DNA from: Pseudomonas alloputida
Lineage (GTDB): Bacteria; Pseudomonadota; Gammaproteobacteria; Pseudomonadales; Pseudomonadaceae
Direction of reading: 5' to 3'
DNA length: 64,000 bases
NCBI RefSeq assembly: GCF_021283545.2
Contig: NZ_CP128540.1
Location: 5,305,501 to 5,369,500 of the forward strand
Shown here: piece by piece, positions 1 through 13,815 of the stretch
Position numbering within the stretch: position 1 is the first letter of the stretch
Layout: each line of letters starts with the position of its first letter
Program-made: the position numbers and the translations under genes
The notes under the pieces: model-generated
Told to the model about the DNA's origin: nothing
Database searches by the model: none
The model's input: only the letters and a program-made list of their open reading frames with translations

Positions 1-916
1 GCGAGTGGGCCACGGCGTAGCCGACGTCCAGGCACTCCTGGTGGTTGCCACCACCGTTGACCTGCACGGTCACGAACTTGGTCGCACCTTCGCCGTCACG
101 GACGATGGCCTGGGCCACTTCCATGCACACTTCGAACACGGCCTTTTTCAGCGCTTCGAAAAGCGCGCCGCTGGCTTCGGTCACTTCCGGCAGGTCGGCC
201 TTGCCGGTAGCGATCAGCATGCAGCAATCGTTGGTCGAAGTGTCACCATCGATCGTGATGCGGTTGAACGACTTGTTGGCGCCGTCCAGCATCAGGTCCT
301 TGAGTACCTTTGGCGCCACCTTGGCGTCGGTGGCGATGTAGCCCAGCATGGTCGCCATGTTCGGGCGGATCATGCCTGCACCCTTGCTGATACCGGTAAC
401 GGTGACGGTCACGCCATCGTGCTGGAACTGGCGGCTGGCCCCTTTGGGCAGGGTGTCGGTGGTCATGATGCCGGTAGCGGCCTCAGCCCAGTTGTTTTCC
501 GACAGGTTGTCGAGGGCGGCCTGCAGCGCGCCTTCGATCTTTTCGACCGGCAGCGGCTCGCCAATCACGCCGGTGGAGAACGGCAGTACCGACTCGGCCG
601 GTACGCCAGCCAGTTCGGCCAGCTTGGCGCAGGTGCGCTCGGCGGCGGCCAGGCCTGGCGCGCCGGTGCCGGCGTTGGCGTTACCCGTGTTGGTCAGCAG
701 GTAGCGCACGGTGCCCTGTACACGCTGTTTGGACAGGATCACCGGCGCCGCGCAGAAGGCGTTGAGGGTGAACACGCCAGCCACGCTGGAGCCTTCGGCA
801 CAGCGCATGACCACCACATCCTTGCGCCCCGGGCGCTTGATACCGGCAGAAGCGATACCGAGTTCAAAACCCGGAACCGGGTGCAGGGTGGGCAAAGGAC
901 CAAGACCAACAGCCAT
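1..916 (-). CDS. argJ: ArgJ, glutamate N-acetyltransferase / amino-acid acetyltransferase (3' end beyond window)
   Basis: Bifunctional ornithine acetyltransferase that recycles the acetyl group between N-acetylornithine and glutamate in arginine synthesis. The ATG is at 914-916, and about 305 of the usual ~405 residues are inside the window; the C-terminal part runs off the left edge. The product starts [20 protein letters not shown]. It contains the conserved [20 protein letters not shown] region, in which Thr189 (codon at 350-352) is the autocatalytic cleavage site and nucleophile that makes the alpha and beta chains. It sits downstream of secA on the same strand, separated by 180 bp that hold an inverted repeat, so it is probably transcribed separately. 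Confidence 0.93.
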   Translation of the reverse strand, partial: MAVGLGPLPTLHPVPGFELGIASAGIKRPGRKDVVVMRCAEGSSVAGVFTLNAFCAAPVILSKQRVQGTVRYLLTNTGNANAGTGAPGLAAAERTCAKLAELAGVPAESVLPFSTGVIGEPLPVEKIEGALQAALDNLSENNWAEAATGIMTTDTLPKGASRQFQHDGVTVTVTGISKGAGMIRPNMATMLGYIATDAKVAPKVLKDLMLDGANKSFNRITIDGDTSTNDCCMLIATGKADLPEVTEASGALFEALKKAVFEVCMEVAQAIVRDGEGATKFVTVQVNGGGNHQECLDVGYAVAHS

Positions 917-972
917 TAGAGCGCTCCTAGAAAAAACGATGATGTCGAAAAAGGGGCCGCTTCGCACCCCAT

Positions 973-1052
973 CGCGACACAAGGCCGCCCCCACAAGGAT
1001 CGCGCCCGTTCATGGACGAGCGCGGTACCTGTGGGAGCGGCCTTGTGTTGCG
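973..1052. repeat. Inverted repeat between argJ and secA (REP-like)
   Basis: Arms at 973-998 and 1028-1052 are near-perfect inverted copies built around ACACAAGGCCGC; the right arm reads CTGTGGGAGCGGCCTTGTGT on the plus strand. The same half-element (GTGGGAGCGGCCTTGTG) recurs at about 55551-55567 after rhlB, so this is a dispersed family rather than a one-off terminator. It could fold in the transcript leaving secA, but neither side has a U-run. Confidence 0.7.
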
Positions 1053-1098
1053 AAAGGGCCGCAAAGCGACCCCAGGCTTGTACAACGTAAGGTTCAGA

Positions 1099-3834
1099 TC
1101 ACTCGATCTGACCGTGGCAATGCTTGAACTTCTTGCCCGAACCACACCAGCACGGCTCGTTGCGGCCCAGCTTCTGGTCATTGCGTACTGGCGCCGAGGC
1201 TACCGCTACTTCGGCACCCTCCTCGCTCAGTTGCTCGCTTCCCAGGCCCGGTGCAGCGGCGTGCTGGAACTGCATGCGACTCGCCAGCTCTTCGGCCTCG
1301 CGGCGCAGGCGAGCTTCTTCTTCGGCCGGGTCTTCGCGGCGAACCTGTACGTGCGACAGCACACGGATGGTGTCGCGCTTGATCGACTCCAACAGCTCCT
1401 GGAACAGGCTGAACGACTCGCGCTTGTACTCCTGCTTCGGGTTCTTCTGCGCATAACCACGCAGGTGAATACCGTGACGCAGGTGGTCCATGGTCGACAG
1501 GTGGTCTTTCCACAGGTCGTCCAGTACGCGCAACAGAATCTGCTTCTCGAAGGTTCGCAAGGCCTCGAGACCGGCCTGGTCTTCCTTCTCGGTGTAGGCC
1601 GTGGTGATCTCGCTCAGCAGCTTCTCGCGCAGGGTCTCTTCGTAGAGGTGATCGTCCTCGTCGAGCCATTGCCGGATTGGCAACTTGATGGCGAAATCGC
1701 TGGCCAGCGAAGCCTCCAGGCCGGCTACGTCCCACTGCTCTGGCAGCGACTGCGGCGGAATGTGCTGGCTGATGGTAGCGTCCAGTACTTCCTTGCGGAA
1801 TTCGACGATGGTGTCGCCAATGTTCTCGGCGGCCAGCAGGCTGTTGCGCATGTGGTAGATCACCTTGCGCTGCTCGTTGGCGACGTCGTCATATTCGAGC
1901 AATTGCTTACGAATGTCGAAGTTGCGGCCTTCGACCTTGCGCTGGGCTTTCTCGATAGCGTTGGTGACCATGCGGTGCTCGATGGCCTCGCCCGACTGCA
2001 TGCCCAGTGCCTTCATGAAGTTCTTCACCCGGTCAGAGGCGAAGATGCGCATCAGGCTGTCTTCCAGCGACAGGTAGAAGCGGCTGGAACCCGGGTCGCC
2101 CTGACGACCGGAGCGGCCGCGCAGCTGGTTGTCGATACGGCGCGATTCGTGGCGCTCGGAAGCGATTACATGCAGGCCACCCGTCTCGATCACTTGCTGG
2201 TGACGCTTCTGCCAATCGGCCTTGATCTGGGCGATCTGCTCGGCTGTCGGGTTTTCCAGGGCTGCCACTTCGGCTTCCCAGTTACCGCCAAGCAGGATGT
2301 CGGTACCACGGCCAGCCATGTTGGTGGCGATGGTCAGTGCACCTGGCGCGCCTGCTTGCGCGATGATCTCGGCTTCCTTCTCGTGATACTTGGCGTTGAG
2401 CACCTTGTGGTCGATCCCTTCCTTTTTCAGGAGGTTGGACATGTGCTCGGAAGTTTCAATGGTCGCGGTACCTACCAGCACCGGCCGGCCCAGCTTCATG
2501 CTTTCCTTGATGTCGGCGATGATCGCGGCGTATTTCTCGTCAGCGGTCAGGTACACCAGGTCGTTGTAGTCCTTACGCGCCAGTGGCTTGTTCGGCGGAA
2601 TGACCATCACGTTCAGGCCGTAGATCGACTGGAACTCGAATGCTTCGGTGTCGGCGGTACCGGTCATGCCGGACAGCTTGGTGTACAGGCGGAAGTAGTT
2701 CTGGAAGGTGGTCGAAGCCAGGGTCTGGCTCTCGGCCTGGATGTTCAGGTTCTCTTTGGCTTCGATGGCCTGGTGCAGGCCCTCGGACAGGCGACGGCCC
2801 GGCATGGTACGGCCGGTGTGTTCGTCGATCAGCAGAACCTGGCCGTCCTGGACGATGTACTCGACGTTGCGGTGGAACAGCTTGTGTGCACGAAGACCGG
2901 CGTAGACGTGTGTCAGCAAGCCCAGGTTGTGCGCGGAGTACAGGCTCTCGCCTTCAGCCAGCAGGCCCGCCTGGGCCAGCATCTCTTCGATGAACTGGTG
3001 ACCGGCTTCGTTCAGCTCCACCTGGCGACTCTTCTCGTCGATGGTGAAGTGGCCTTCCTGGGTGACCTGGCCTTCGACCTCTTCGATGTGCTGGGTGAGG
3101 CGCGGGATCAGGCGGTTGATCTCGATGTACAGCTTGGAGCTGTCCTCGGCCTGACCGGAAATGATCAGCGGGGTACGCGCTTCGTCGATGAGGATGGAGT
3201 CGACTTCGTCGATCACGGCGAAGTTAAGTTCACGCTGGAACTTCTCGTCCTGGCTGAACGCCATGTTGTCGCGCAGGTAGTCGAACCCGAATTCGTTGTT
3301 GGTGCCGTAGGTGATGTCGGCTGCATAGGCGGCGCGCTTTTCTTCCGGCGGCTGGAAGGCCGAGACGATACCGACCGACAGACCGAGGAACTCGTACAGC
3401 GGGCGCATCCAGTTGGCGTCACGGCGCGCCAGGTAGTCGTTGACGGTGACCACATGCACGCCCTTGCCGGACAATGCGTTGAGGTAGACGGCCAAGGTAC
3501 CGACCAAGGTCTTGCCTTCACCGGTGCGCATTTCTGCGATCATACCCTCGTGCAGGGTCATGCCGCCAATCAGCTGCACATCGAAATGGCGCATGCCCAT
3601 TACGCGCTTGCCGGCCTCGCGGGCCACGGCGAAGGCTTCGGGCAGCAACTGGTCCAGTGTCTCGCCTTTGGCCAGGCGTTCCTTGAACTCTGCAGTCTTG
3701 CCCCGCAGTTGCTCGTCGGAGAGGGCCACCATCTTCTCTTCGAAGGCATTGACGATACTCACCGTCTTGAGCATGCGTTTGACTTCACGCTCGTTCTTGC
3801 TTCCAAAAAGTTTTTTTAACAAAGGCGCAAACAT
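1099..3834 (-). CDS. secA: SecA, preprotein translocase ATPase
   Basis: Motor ATPase that drives unfolded preproteins through SecYEG at the inner membrane. The 911-residue product starts [20 protein letters not shown] (ATG at 3832-3834); an in-frame extension upstream has no homology and was left out. Walker A RTGEGKT lies at residues 103-109, the DEVD Walker B near 210, and later helicase motifs include a [10 protein letters not shown] stretch. The C-terminal zinc motif is complete: Cys895, Cys897, Cys906 and His907, as in SecB-binding SecA proteins. Length and domain order are normal. It is divergent from the dciA-like gene across a 372-bp gap. Confidence 0.98.
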   Translation of the reverse strand: MFAPLLKKLFGSKNEREVKRMLKTVSIVNAFEEKMVALSDEQLRGKTAEFKERLAKGETLDQLLPEAFAVAREAGKRVMGMRHFDVQLIGGMTLHEGMIAEMRTGEGKTLVGTLAVYLNALSGKGVHVVTVNDYLARRDANWMRPLYEFLGLSVGIVSAFQPPEEKRAAYAADITYGTNNEFGFDYLRDNMAFSQDEKFQRELNFAVIDEVDSILIDEARTPLIISGQAEDSSKLYIEINRLIPRLTQHIEEVEGQVTQEGHFTIDEKSRQVELNEAGHQFIEEMLAQAGLLAEGESLYSAHNLGLLTHVYAGLRAHKLFHRNVEYIVQDGQVLLIDEHTGRTMPGRRLSEGLHQAIEAKENLNIQAESQTLASTTFQNYFRLYTKLSGMTGTADTEAFEFQSIYGLNVMVIPPNKPLARKDYNDLVYLTADEKYAAIIADIKESMKLGRPVLVGTATIETSEHMSNLLKKEGIDHKVLNAKYHEKEAEIIAQAGAPGALTIATNMAGRGTDILLGGNWEAEVAALENPTAEQIAQIKADWQKRHQQVIETGGLHVIASERHESRRIDNQLRGRSGRQGDPGSSRFYLSLEDSLMRIFASDRVKNFMKALGMQSGEAIEHRMVTNAIEKAQRKVEGRNFDIRKQLLEYDDVANEQRKVIYHMRNSLLAAENIGDTIVEFRKEVLDATISQHIPPQSLPEQWDVAGLEASLASDFAIKLPIRQWLDEDDHLYEETLREKLLSEITTAYTEKEDQAGLEALRTFEKQILLRVLDDLWKDHLSTMDHLRHGIHLRGYAQKNPKQEYKRESFSLFQELLESIKRDTIRVLSHVQVRREDPAEEEARLRREAEELASRMQFQHAAAPGLGSEQLSEEGAEVAVASAPVRNDQKLGRNEPCWCGSGKKFKHCHGQIE

Positions 3835-4067
3835 ATCGGCAGGATCTTCCACACTTAGGGATGGAGGGCGGCCCCATGAGTCGCCCGTGCAGCCCATAGG
3901 CCGCATGCGAACGAGCATTCTACCCGGAAACGATGGTGAGGAAAGTGGTGGATTTCCACGATGCTGATACAGCGTTTTGGCAGGGGCCTGTTTTAGATAG
4001 GGGCATTTTCACTGAGTTCAAGGCTTGGCAACATGAAAGCTATCGAGAACCAGTCTTGTCTTTGGCT

Positions 4068-4161
4068 GCCTGTGCCGGCCTCTTCGCGGGTGAACCCGCT
4101 CCTACAAGATACCGATAACCCTGGCAGGAGCGGGTTCCCCCGCGAAGAGGCCGGCACAGGC
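4068..4161. repeat. Paired REP elements (36-bp inverted repeat)
   Basis: Two copies of the P. putida-type REP palindrome face each other in the secA-dciA gap. The left arm 4068-4103 and right arm 4126-4161 are inverted copies with one mismatch; each contains the core CTCTTCGCGGG and ends in CCCGCTCCT. The rest of the 3835-4206 gap carries the upstream sequences of the two divergent genes, and I could not place confident promoters there. Confidence 0.85.
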
Positions 4162-4206
4162 AACGGAGATGTTAGACTGTGCCCACGTCACTTCACGCGT
4201 ACCCCC

Positions 4207-4662
4207 ATGGCCTACAAACCCTCCCCCGCCCAGCCACCTTCCGCCCTGCTGCGCCAGGTGCGCCCGCTGCGCCTGCTGCTGAACCAGGCCGAGCGCCTGG
4301 AGCACTTGCAGCGCCTGCTGGAAAGCCAGTTGCAACCGGCTGCCCGCGAGCACTGCCATGTGGCGTCCTGGCGCGATGGTACTTTGTTGCTGGTGGTTAC
4401 CGACGGCCATTGGGCAACCCGCCTGCGCTACCAGCAGAAGCGCTTGTTGGCGGCCCTGCAGGCCATGGAAGCATTCGGCAACCTCAGGCGCATCCTGTAC
4501 AAGGTACAGCCGCCGCTGGTACCGGCCAAGCGTGGCGGGCATGCGGCCGAGCTTTCGAACAGCGCGGCCGAGAGCCTGCGCGACACCGCCGAGGGCATTA
4601 CCGACCCCAAACTGCGTGCCGCACTGGAACGGTTGGCGGCCCACGCCCAGGGCAAGCCATAA
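4207..4662 (+). CDS. dciA: DUF721 / DciA-type protein, probable replicative helicase loader
   Basis: A 151-residue protein of the DUF721 family. Members called DciA act as loaders or operators of the replicative helicase DnaB in bacteria lacking DnaC; that role is family knowledge. The start is the ATG at 4207 (MAYKPSPAQPPSALLRQVRP). Residues ~30-95 form the family's KH-like region, with a hydrophobic strand run DGTLLLVVTDGHWATRLRYQ followed by QKRLLAALQ. The C-terminal third is Ala-rich and probably disordered. Placement between secA and lpxC matches other pseudomonads. Its stop codon runs straight into the lpxC terminator. Confidence 0.75.
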   Translation: MAYKPSPAQPPSALLRQVRPLRLLLNQAERLEHLQRLLESQLQPAAREHCHVASWRDGTLLLVVTDGHWATRLRYQQKRLLAALQAMEAFGNLRRILYKVQPPLVPAKRGGHAAELSNSAAESLRDTAEGITDPKLRAALERLAAHAQGKP

Positions 4663-4687
4663 AAAAGGCCACCCGAAGGTGGCCTTA
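4661..4687 (-). terminator. Rho-independent terminator of lpxC / dcw cluster
   Basis: The stem AAGGCCACC / GGTGGCCTT (4665-4673 and 4678-4686) has a CGAA loop on the plus strand and is followed on the minus strand by a run of T. It lies between the convergent ends of dciA and lpxC, and its T-run overlaps the dciA stop codon. Confidence 0.85.
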
Positions 4688-4709
4688 ATGAACTAGAGAG
4701 TGTTCGAAC

Positions 4710-5657
<948 letters not shown>

Positions 5658-5733
5658 TCAACAAAGGCTGGGGATGATAACAGACCCAACCTTTGATGAA
5701 TACCAATCACCTTTATACCCCTGATAAATTCCA

Positions 5734-6930
5734 TTAATCAGCCTGACGACGCAGGAATGCCGGGATATCGAGGTAGTCCAGGTCATCCTGAGGGTTCAGT
5801 TTAGCGGCTGCGGCAGCACCTGCATGCGCCTGGTTGCGCATGACGGTCGGGCGCTCCAGGTCACGGTAGTTGACCGCTGGCTGCTCCTGGCGCACCGGCG
5901 CAGGATTGGACGCTTCGTACGCCTGCTGGGCAGTCTGCAGGGTATTGTCGACCACCTTCACAGGCTTCTCGATGCGTGCGCCCAGACCAGTGGCCACAAC
6001 GGTCACGTGCAGTTCGTCGCGCATGTCCGGGTCGATCACGGTGCCGACCTTGACCATCGCGTGGTCGGAGGCGAAGGCTTCGATGATGCTACCCACGTCG
6101 GAGTACTCACCCAGCGACAGGTCCGGGCCTGCGGTGATGTTCACCAGGATACCGCGGGCGCCCTGCAGGTTGACGTCTTCCAGCAGCGGGTTACGGATAG
6201 CTGCCTCGGTGGCTTCACGCGCACGGTTCGGGCCGCTGGCGCAGCCAGTACCCATCATGGCCATGCCCATTTCACCCATCACGGTGCGCACGTCGGCGAA
6301 GTCGACGTTGATCATGCCTGGGCGCTTGATGATGTCGGAGATACCGCGTACGGCACCGGCCAGTACATCGTCAGCCTTGGCGAAGGCGGACAGCAGGCTG
6401 GCATCCTTGCCCAGGATGGTCAGCAGCTTCTCGTTGGGGATGGTGATCAACGAGTCGACGCTTTCAGCCAGCATGCGGATGCCTTCATCGGCGATCTGCA
6501 TGCGCTTGCGGCCTTCGAACGGGAACGGACGGGTCACCACTGCAACGGTGAGGATACCCATTTCCTTGGCCACTTCGGCAATGATTGGCGCTGCACCGGT
6601 ACCGGTACCGCCACCCATGCCGGTGGTGATGAACACCATGTTGGTGCCCTGCAGCACTTCGGCAATGCGCTCACGGTCTTCCAGCGCGGCCTGACGGCCG
6701 ACTTCCGGATTGGCACCGGCACCCAGGCCCTTGGTCACACCCGTGCCCAATTGCAGGATGGTGCGCGCGCCAATGTTTTTCAGCGCCTGGGCATCGGTGT
6801 TGGCGCAGATGAATTCCACGCCTTCGATGCTGCTCTTGACCATGTGATTGACGGCGTTGCCGCCACCACCACCAACGCCGATCACTTTAATGACCGGACT
6901 TTGCGGGACGTTGTCTACGAGCTCGAACAT
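5734..6930 (-). CDS. ftsZ: FtsZ, tubulin-like cell division GTPase
   Basis: Polymerises into the Z ring that organises the divisome. 398 residues. The glycine-rich start of the GTPase fold is at residues 18-24, and the tubulin signature GGGTGTG at 106-112. The C-terminal linker (about residues 320-380) is rich in Ala, Gln and Pro. The protein ends in the conserved DYLDIPAFLRRQAD peptide (385-398) that binds FtsA and ZipA. It lies 55 bp downstream of ftsA. Confidence 0.99.
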   Translation of the reverse strand: MFELVDNVPQSPVIKVIGVGGGGGNAVNHMVKSSIEGVEFICANTDAQALKNIGARTILQLGTGVTKGLGAGANPEVGRQAALEDRERIAEVLQGTNMVFITTGMGGGTGTGAAPIIAEVAKEMGILTVAVVTRPFPFEGRKRMQIADEGIRMLAESVDSLITIPNEKLLTILGKDASLLSAFAKADDVLAGAVRGISDIIKRPGMINVDFADVRTVMGEMGMAMMGTGCASGPNRAREATEAAIRNPLLEDVNLQGARGILVNITAGPDLSLGEYSDVGSIIEAFASDHAMVKVGTVIDPDMRDELHVTVVATGLGARIEKPVKVVDNTLQTAQQAYEASNPAPVRQEQPAVNYRDLERPTVMRNQAHAGAAAAAKLNPQDDLDYLDIPAFLRRQAD

Positions 6931-6985
6931 TTTCCCTCTCCTTACAGTTCTCTAGTTGTTGCGCCTACCACTACTGCTTTGAAAC

Positions 6986-8248
6986 TTAGAAGTTGCCCTG
7001 GACCCACTTCTTGAAGCGTTCAAGCACTGGGGCCTTCGGTTCATCGCCATAGCTGTTGCTGCTGCTGTTGCTGTTACCGGTCAGGGCCAAGTCCTCGGAC
7101 TGCTTCAGCAGGCCGTAGGTGAGCAAGCCCACACCAGTGGAATAGATCGGGTTGCGCACCACGTCGCTCAGCCCCCGAACGCTGTGCGGCACGCCCAGGC
7201 GTACCGGCATGTGGAAGATTTCCTCGGCCAGTTCGACGGCGCCTTCCATCTTCGCGGTGCCGCCGGTGAGGACGATGCCGGCGGGCACCAGGTCTTCGTA
7301 GCCACTGCGGCGCAGTTCGGCCTGGATAAGGGTGAAGAGCTCGTCGTAACGTGGCTCCACCACCTCGGCCAGGGCCTGGCGCGACAGCTCGCGCGGTGGG
7401 CGATCGCCCACGCTCGGCACCTTGATGGTCTCGCCAGCGCCAGCAAGTTTGGCCAGGGCACAGGCGTAGCGGATCTTGATTTCTTCGGCGTACTGGGTCG
7501 GGGTACGCAGGGCCATGGCGATGTCGTTGGTCACCTGGTCGCCAGCAATCGGGATGACCGCCGTGTGGCGGATGGCACCCTCGGTGAAGATGGCGATGTC
7601 GGTGGTGCCGCCACCGATGTCCACCAGGCACACGCCCAGCTCTTTTTCATCATCGGTCAGTACCGAGTAGGCCGAAGCCAGCTGCTCGAGGATGATGTCG
7701 TCGATTTCCAGGCCGCAGCGGCGCACACACTTCTCGATGTTCTGGGCGGCGTTGACTGCGCAAGTGACCACGTGAACCTTGGCTTCCAGGCGCACGCCAG
7801 ACATGCCCAGCGGCTCGCGCACGCCTTCCTGGTTGTCGATCACGTAGTCCTGCGGCAAGGTGTGCAGCACGCGCTGGTCGGCCGGAATCGCCACGGCCTG
7901 GGCGGCGTCGAGTACGCGCTCCAGGTCGGCCAGGCTGACTTCGCGGTCACGGATGGCGACGATGCCGTGAGAGTTCAGGCTGCGGATGTGGTTACCGGCC
8001 ACACCGACGAACGCCGAGTGGATACGGCAGCCGGCCATCAGCTGCGCCTCTTCCACGGCGCGCTGGATCGACTGCACGGTGGACTCGATGTTCACCACCA
8101 CGCCTTTTTTCAGGCCACGGGACGGATGGGTACCGATCCCGACGATTTCCAGGGTGCCGTCTTCGCCCACTTCGCCCACCAGCGCCACCACCTTGGAGGT
8201 GCCAATGTCCAGCCCGACGATCATTTTGCCGCTATGCGCGTTTGCCAT
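6986..8248 (-). CDS. ftsA: FtsA, actin-like division protein
   Basis: Membrane-bound actin homologue that tethers FtsZ and recruits later divisome proteins. The start used is ATG 8246-8248 (MANAHSGKMIVGLDIGTSKV), giving 420 residues; the in-frame extension to 8317 runs into the ftsQ end and has no homology. The ATPase phosphate-1 motif GLDIGTSK is near the N-terminus, and DIGGGTTDI marks phosphate 2. The C-terminus VLERFKKWVQGNF is the amphipathic membrane-targeting helix, preceded by a Ser/Asn-rich linker. It is 14 bp after ftsQ. Confidence 0.98.
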   Translation of the reverse strand: MANAHSGKMIVGLDIGTSKVVALVGEVGEDGTLEIVGIGTHPSRGLKKGVVVNIESTVQSIQRAVEEAQLMAGCRIHSAFVGVAGNHIRSLNSHGIVAIRDREVSLADLERVLDAAQAVAIPADQRVLHTLPQDYVIDNQEGVREPLGMSGVRLEAKVHVVTCAVNAAQNIEKCVRRCGLEIDDIILEQLASAYSVLTDDEKELGVCLVDIGGGTTDIAIFTEGAIRHTAVIPIAGDQVTNDIAMALRTPTQYAEEIKIRYACALAKLAGAGETIKVPSVGDRPPRELSRQALAEVVEPRYDELFTLIQAELRRSGYEDLVPAGIVLTGGTAKMEGAVELAEEIFHMPVRLGVPHSVRGLSDVVRNPIYSTGVGLLTYGLLKQSEDLALTGNSNSSSNSYGDEPKAPVLERFKKWVQGNF

Positions 8249-8262
8249 GGTCCTGCCTCTCT

Positions 8263-9132
8263 CTAATTCTTCGCAACGGCGGGTTGGGCCGTCGTCGGTG
8301 CAATCGGTTCCCGCCAACCAACGGCAAGTCCGTTGGAATAACGCAGATCAATGCGGGCGATAGTGGTGATCTGGTCTTTGAGTGTCTTGTCGTAAATGGC
8401 AATGAAACGGCGCATCTTCTCCACCAGATGATCGCGCCCCAGCAGCAACTCGATGCCTGGCCCGGCACTGCTCGCACCGGTGGTCAGGAACCAGCTGCCT
8501 CGCTCGCGCAGCTCCAGGCGAGCGATGGAAAAGCCCAAGGGGCGCAGCATCTGGCTCAATACCTGATACTGCTGCATGACTTGTTGCTGAGCACGCTGCG
8601 GCCCGGCCAGCTGCGGCAGGTGCTCATAGTTGGCCAGCTCGCGCGGGGTGAAAGCCTGACCCTGGTTGTTGAGCAGGGCTGCGTCCCCCCAGCGTGCCAC
8701 CGGCAGCTGCTCTTCAAGGCGGATCACCACCTCGTCGGGCCACACCCGGCGCACTTCGGCGTGGGCGATCCACGGCATCTGCTCGAGCTCGGCGCGCATC
8801 GCCGGCAGGTCGACGCTGAAGAAGCTCGCCGCCACGTAGGGCGCGATACGCTGCTGCACCGATTGCTGACTGATGTAGCTGAGGTCGCCCTGCACATCGA
8901 TCTTGCTGATCGGGCGGTCGGCGTACGGCATCAGGCGAACGGCGCCCTCGTAGGCACCAAAGCCGGCCGCCACCAGCAACACCGGCCACAGCAAGCGCTT
9001 CAGGCCGCCCAGGCTTGGCCGGGGCAGGCGCGCCGATACGGGCTCGTCGGCCACCAGCCGGCTGGCACCACGCGGCACCGGCTTGCTACGGCCGGTAACG
9101 GGTTGCTGCTGACGTATCATCGCGCCTTGCAT
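8263..9132 (-). CDS. ftsQ: FtsQ, divisome bitopic membrane protein
   Basis: Links early and late divisome proteins and forms the FtsQLB complex. 289 residues: a basic cytoplasmic segment (about 1-45), one transmembrane helix around [15 protein letters not shown], then the periplasmic POTRA region beginning [18 protein letters not shown] and the FtsQ beta domain with [20 protein letters not shown]. It starts 5 bp after the ddlB stop. Confidence 0.97.
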   Translation of the reverse strand: MQGAMIRQQQPVTGRSKPVPRGASRLVADEPVSARLPRPSLGGLKRLLWPVLLVAAGFGAYEGAVRLMPYADRPISKIDVQGDLSYISQQSVQQRIAPYVAASFFSVDLPAMRAELEQMPWIAHAEVRRVWPDEVVIRLEEQLPVARWGDAALLNNQGQAFTPRELANYEHLPQLAGPQRAQQQVMQQYQVLSQMLRPLGFSIARLELRERGSWFLTTGASSAGPGIELLLGRDHLVEKMRRFIAIYDKTLKDQITTIARIDLRYSNGLAVGWREPIAPTTAQPAVAKN

Positions 9133-9137
9133 GGTTA

Positions 9138-11531
<2,394 letters not shown>

Positions 11532-11539
<8 letters not shown>

Positions 11540-12611
11540 GGGCCACCTCCAGGCAGATATCGACCACGGTGCTGGTTGCAGCAGGTTTGGCCAGGCGCCG
11601 AGCGGTGCCTGCCATGACGTTGAGTTTCTCGGGTTGCATCAGCACCTCGTTCAGGCGTTCAGCGAGTTGCGCTGCGCCAGTTGTCGCTTGTGGCATCAGG
11701 AAGGCAGCGCCTTCGCGGGCCAGATATTGGGCGTTGTGAGTCTGGTGATCGTCGATCGCGTGGGGCAAAGGCACCAGCATCGAAGGCAGGCCTGCTGCTG
11801 CCAGTTCGCTGACAGTCAAGGCACCGGCCCGGCACACCACCAGGTCGGCCCAGCCATAAGCCTGGGCCATGTCTTTGATGAAAGGCTCTACCTGAGCCGC
11901 GACGCCCGCCTCGTGATAACGCTCGGCGGTGATCGGTGCGTGCTGCTTGCCGGCCTGGTGGAACACCTCTGGCCGCAGCGCCGCGGGCACCTCGGACAGG
12001 GCCTTAGGCAACAATTTGTTCAATGGTTCCGCACCCAGGCTGCCCCCCAGCACCAACAGGCGTGCGCGGCGCTCGCCCAAAGGCGTGCGTTGCGCGTCCA
12101 TGAAGAGCTCCGGACGCACCGGGTTGCCGGTGGTGCGACGCTTGTCGCTGGCCTCGAAGGTGTTCGGGAAAGCTTCGCAGACCCGCGCCGAGAGTGGCAC
12201 CAGCAACCGATTGGCGGTACCGGCCCTGGCGTTCTGCTCATGGATCACCAGTGGCACGCCGCACAGCCGCGCGGCCACGCCGCCGGGGCCGGTCACATAG
12301 CCGCCAAAGCCCAGGACACATACGGGCTTGAGCTGGCGAATGATGCGCCGTGCCTGCAGTACGGCCTTGACCAAGGTGAAAGGCGCCTTGAGCAACGACA
12401 GCTTGCCCTTGCCACGCAAGCCGCTGACCTGAATCAGATGCAATGGCAAACCCGCCTGCGGCACCAGCTCGTTCTCGATACCACGCGGAGTGCCCAGCCA
12501 GTGCACGCTGTAACCGCGCGCCTGGAACTCACGGGCGCAGGCCAGCGCCGGGAATACGTGCCCCCCGGTGCCGCCGGCCATGATCAATACATTTTTGCCT
12601 TCAGCGGCCAT
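11532..12611 (-). CDS. murG: MurG, lipid II GlcNAc transferase
   Basis: Peripheral inner-membrane glycosyltransferase converting lipid I to lipid II. The start used is ATG 12609-12611 ([20 protein letters not shown]), giving 359 residues. The two glycine loops are [12 protein letters not shown] and GGYVTGPGG. The C-domain carries [12 protein letters not shown] and [18 protein letters not shown], the UDP-GlcNAc binding region. It overlaps the end of ftsW by 11 bp, so the two are probably translationally coupled. Confidence 0.97.
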
Positions 12612-13815
12612 GACTGGTCTCCTCGGCAAAATCGCTTTCGCTGAATTCGTGCTCCTCACTGCCCAGGTGCGTGCGGCTTTCCCACTCGATGCGCAGCAAA
12701 AGGCCCACGCAGGCGCAGCAGATCACCAGCGAGCTCCCCCCGTAACTGAGAAACGGCAGGGTCAGGCCCTTGGTCGGCAGCAGGCCGACGTTCACACCGA
12801 TGTTGATCAGGAACTGGCCAATCCACAGGAAAGCCAGGCCGAACGCCATGTAGGCGGCAAAGAACTGTTTGGCTTTTTCGGCCCACAGGCCGATGTAAAG
12901 GGCGCGCACGGTGACGAACACGAACAGCGCGACGGTCAGCAGCGAGCCGACCACGCCCAGTTCTTCCGCCAGGACCGAGAACACGAAGTCGGTGTGCGCT
13001 TCAGGCAGGTAGAACTGCTTCTGCACGCTGTTGCCCAGGCCAACGCCCAGCCACTCGCCACGGCCGAAGGCGATCAGTGCCTGGGTCAGCTGGTAGCCGG
13101 AGCCGAACTGATCGGCCCAGGGGTCGGTGAACGTAATAAGGCGCGCCATCCGGTAGGGCTGCGCCTGAACCAGGACAAATACCGCCAGCACCGCCAGCAC
13201 CACCATCAGGCTGAAGCGGAACAGCCCCACCCCGCCCAAAAACAACATGGCCGCCGCCGCGCCCATCATCACCACCGTGGCGCCGAAGTCCGGTTCCATC
13301 AGCAGCAAGGCGGCCATCGGCAGCAGTACGATGAACGGCTTGAAGAAGCCCATCCAGGTTTCGCGTACCTCGGTCTGTCGGCGTACCAGGTAGCCGGCCA
13401 GGTAGATAACCACGAACACCTTGGCGATTTCCGAAGGCTGCACGTTGAAGAAGCTGAAACCGATCCAGCGCATGGAGCCGTTGACCTCACGGCCGATACC
13501 CGGCACCAGCACCAGTACCAGCAAGCCGAAAGCGCCAAGCAGCATCATGAAGCCCATGCGCTGCCAGGTGGCGATCGGCACCAGCATGGTTGCACCACAG
13601 GCCACCAGGCCAAGGAACACGTACACCAGGTGGCGAAACATGTGATACAGCGGGTTGCCGGACTGTACCGCAGCCACTTCCGAGGAGGCCGAAGTGATCA
13701 TCACCAGGCCCAGGCCCAGCAAGGCCAGGCAACCGGCGAGCATCGGGAAGTCCAGGTCGATGCCACGGCCGCTGATCAGCGGCGACGGGTAGGGTTTGAA
13801 GATGCCGAAGATCAT
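12601..13815 (-). CDS. ftsW: FtsW, SEDS-family septal glycan polymerase
   Basis: Ten-helix inner-membrane glycosyltransferase that polymerises lipid II at the septum with its partner FtsI. 404 residues from ATG 13813-13815 (MIFGIFKPYPSPL); the in-frame extension up to 13938 lies inside murD and is ignored. Hydrophobic helices fill the whole protein. The SEDS landmarks are present: EPDFGATVV, then the end motif LPFLSYGGSSLV. The start overlaps the murD stop by 4 bp. Confidence 0.97.
   Translation of the reverse strand: MIFGIFKPYPSPLISGRGIDLDFPMLAGCLALLGLGLVMITSASSEVAAVQSGNPLYHMFRHLVYVFLGLVACGATMLVPIATWQRMGFMMLLGAFGLLVLVLVPGIGREVNGSMRWIGFSFFNVQPSEIAKVFVVIYLAGYLVRRQTEVRETWMGFFKPFIVLLPMAALLLMEPDFGATVVMMGAAAAMLFLGGVGLFRFSLMVVLAVLAVFVLVQAQPYRMARLITFTDPWADQFGSGYQLTQALIAFGRGEWLGVGLGNSVQKQFYLPEAHTDFVFSVLAEELGVVGSLLTVALFVFVTVRALYIGLWAEKAKQFFAAYMAFGLAFLWIGQFLINIGVNVGLLPTKGLTLPFLSYGGSSLVICCACVGLLLRIEWESRTHLGSEEHEFSESDFAEETSHGR

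Noticed and set aside
1012..3819. 935-codon open frame on the plus strand opposite secA
   Set aside because: It is the exact antisense of a clear secA; the translation is low-complexity (V, L, Q, H, D rich) with no family motif, a known effect of high-GC codon bias.
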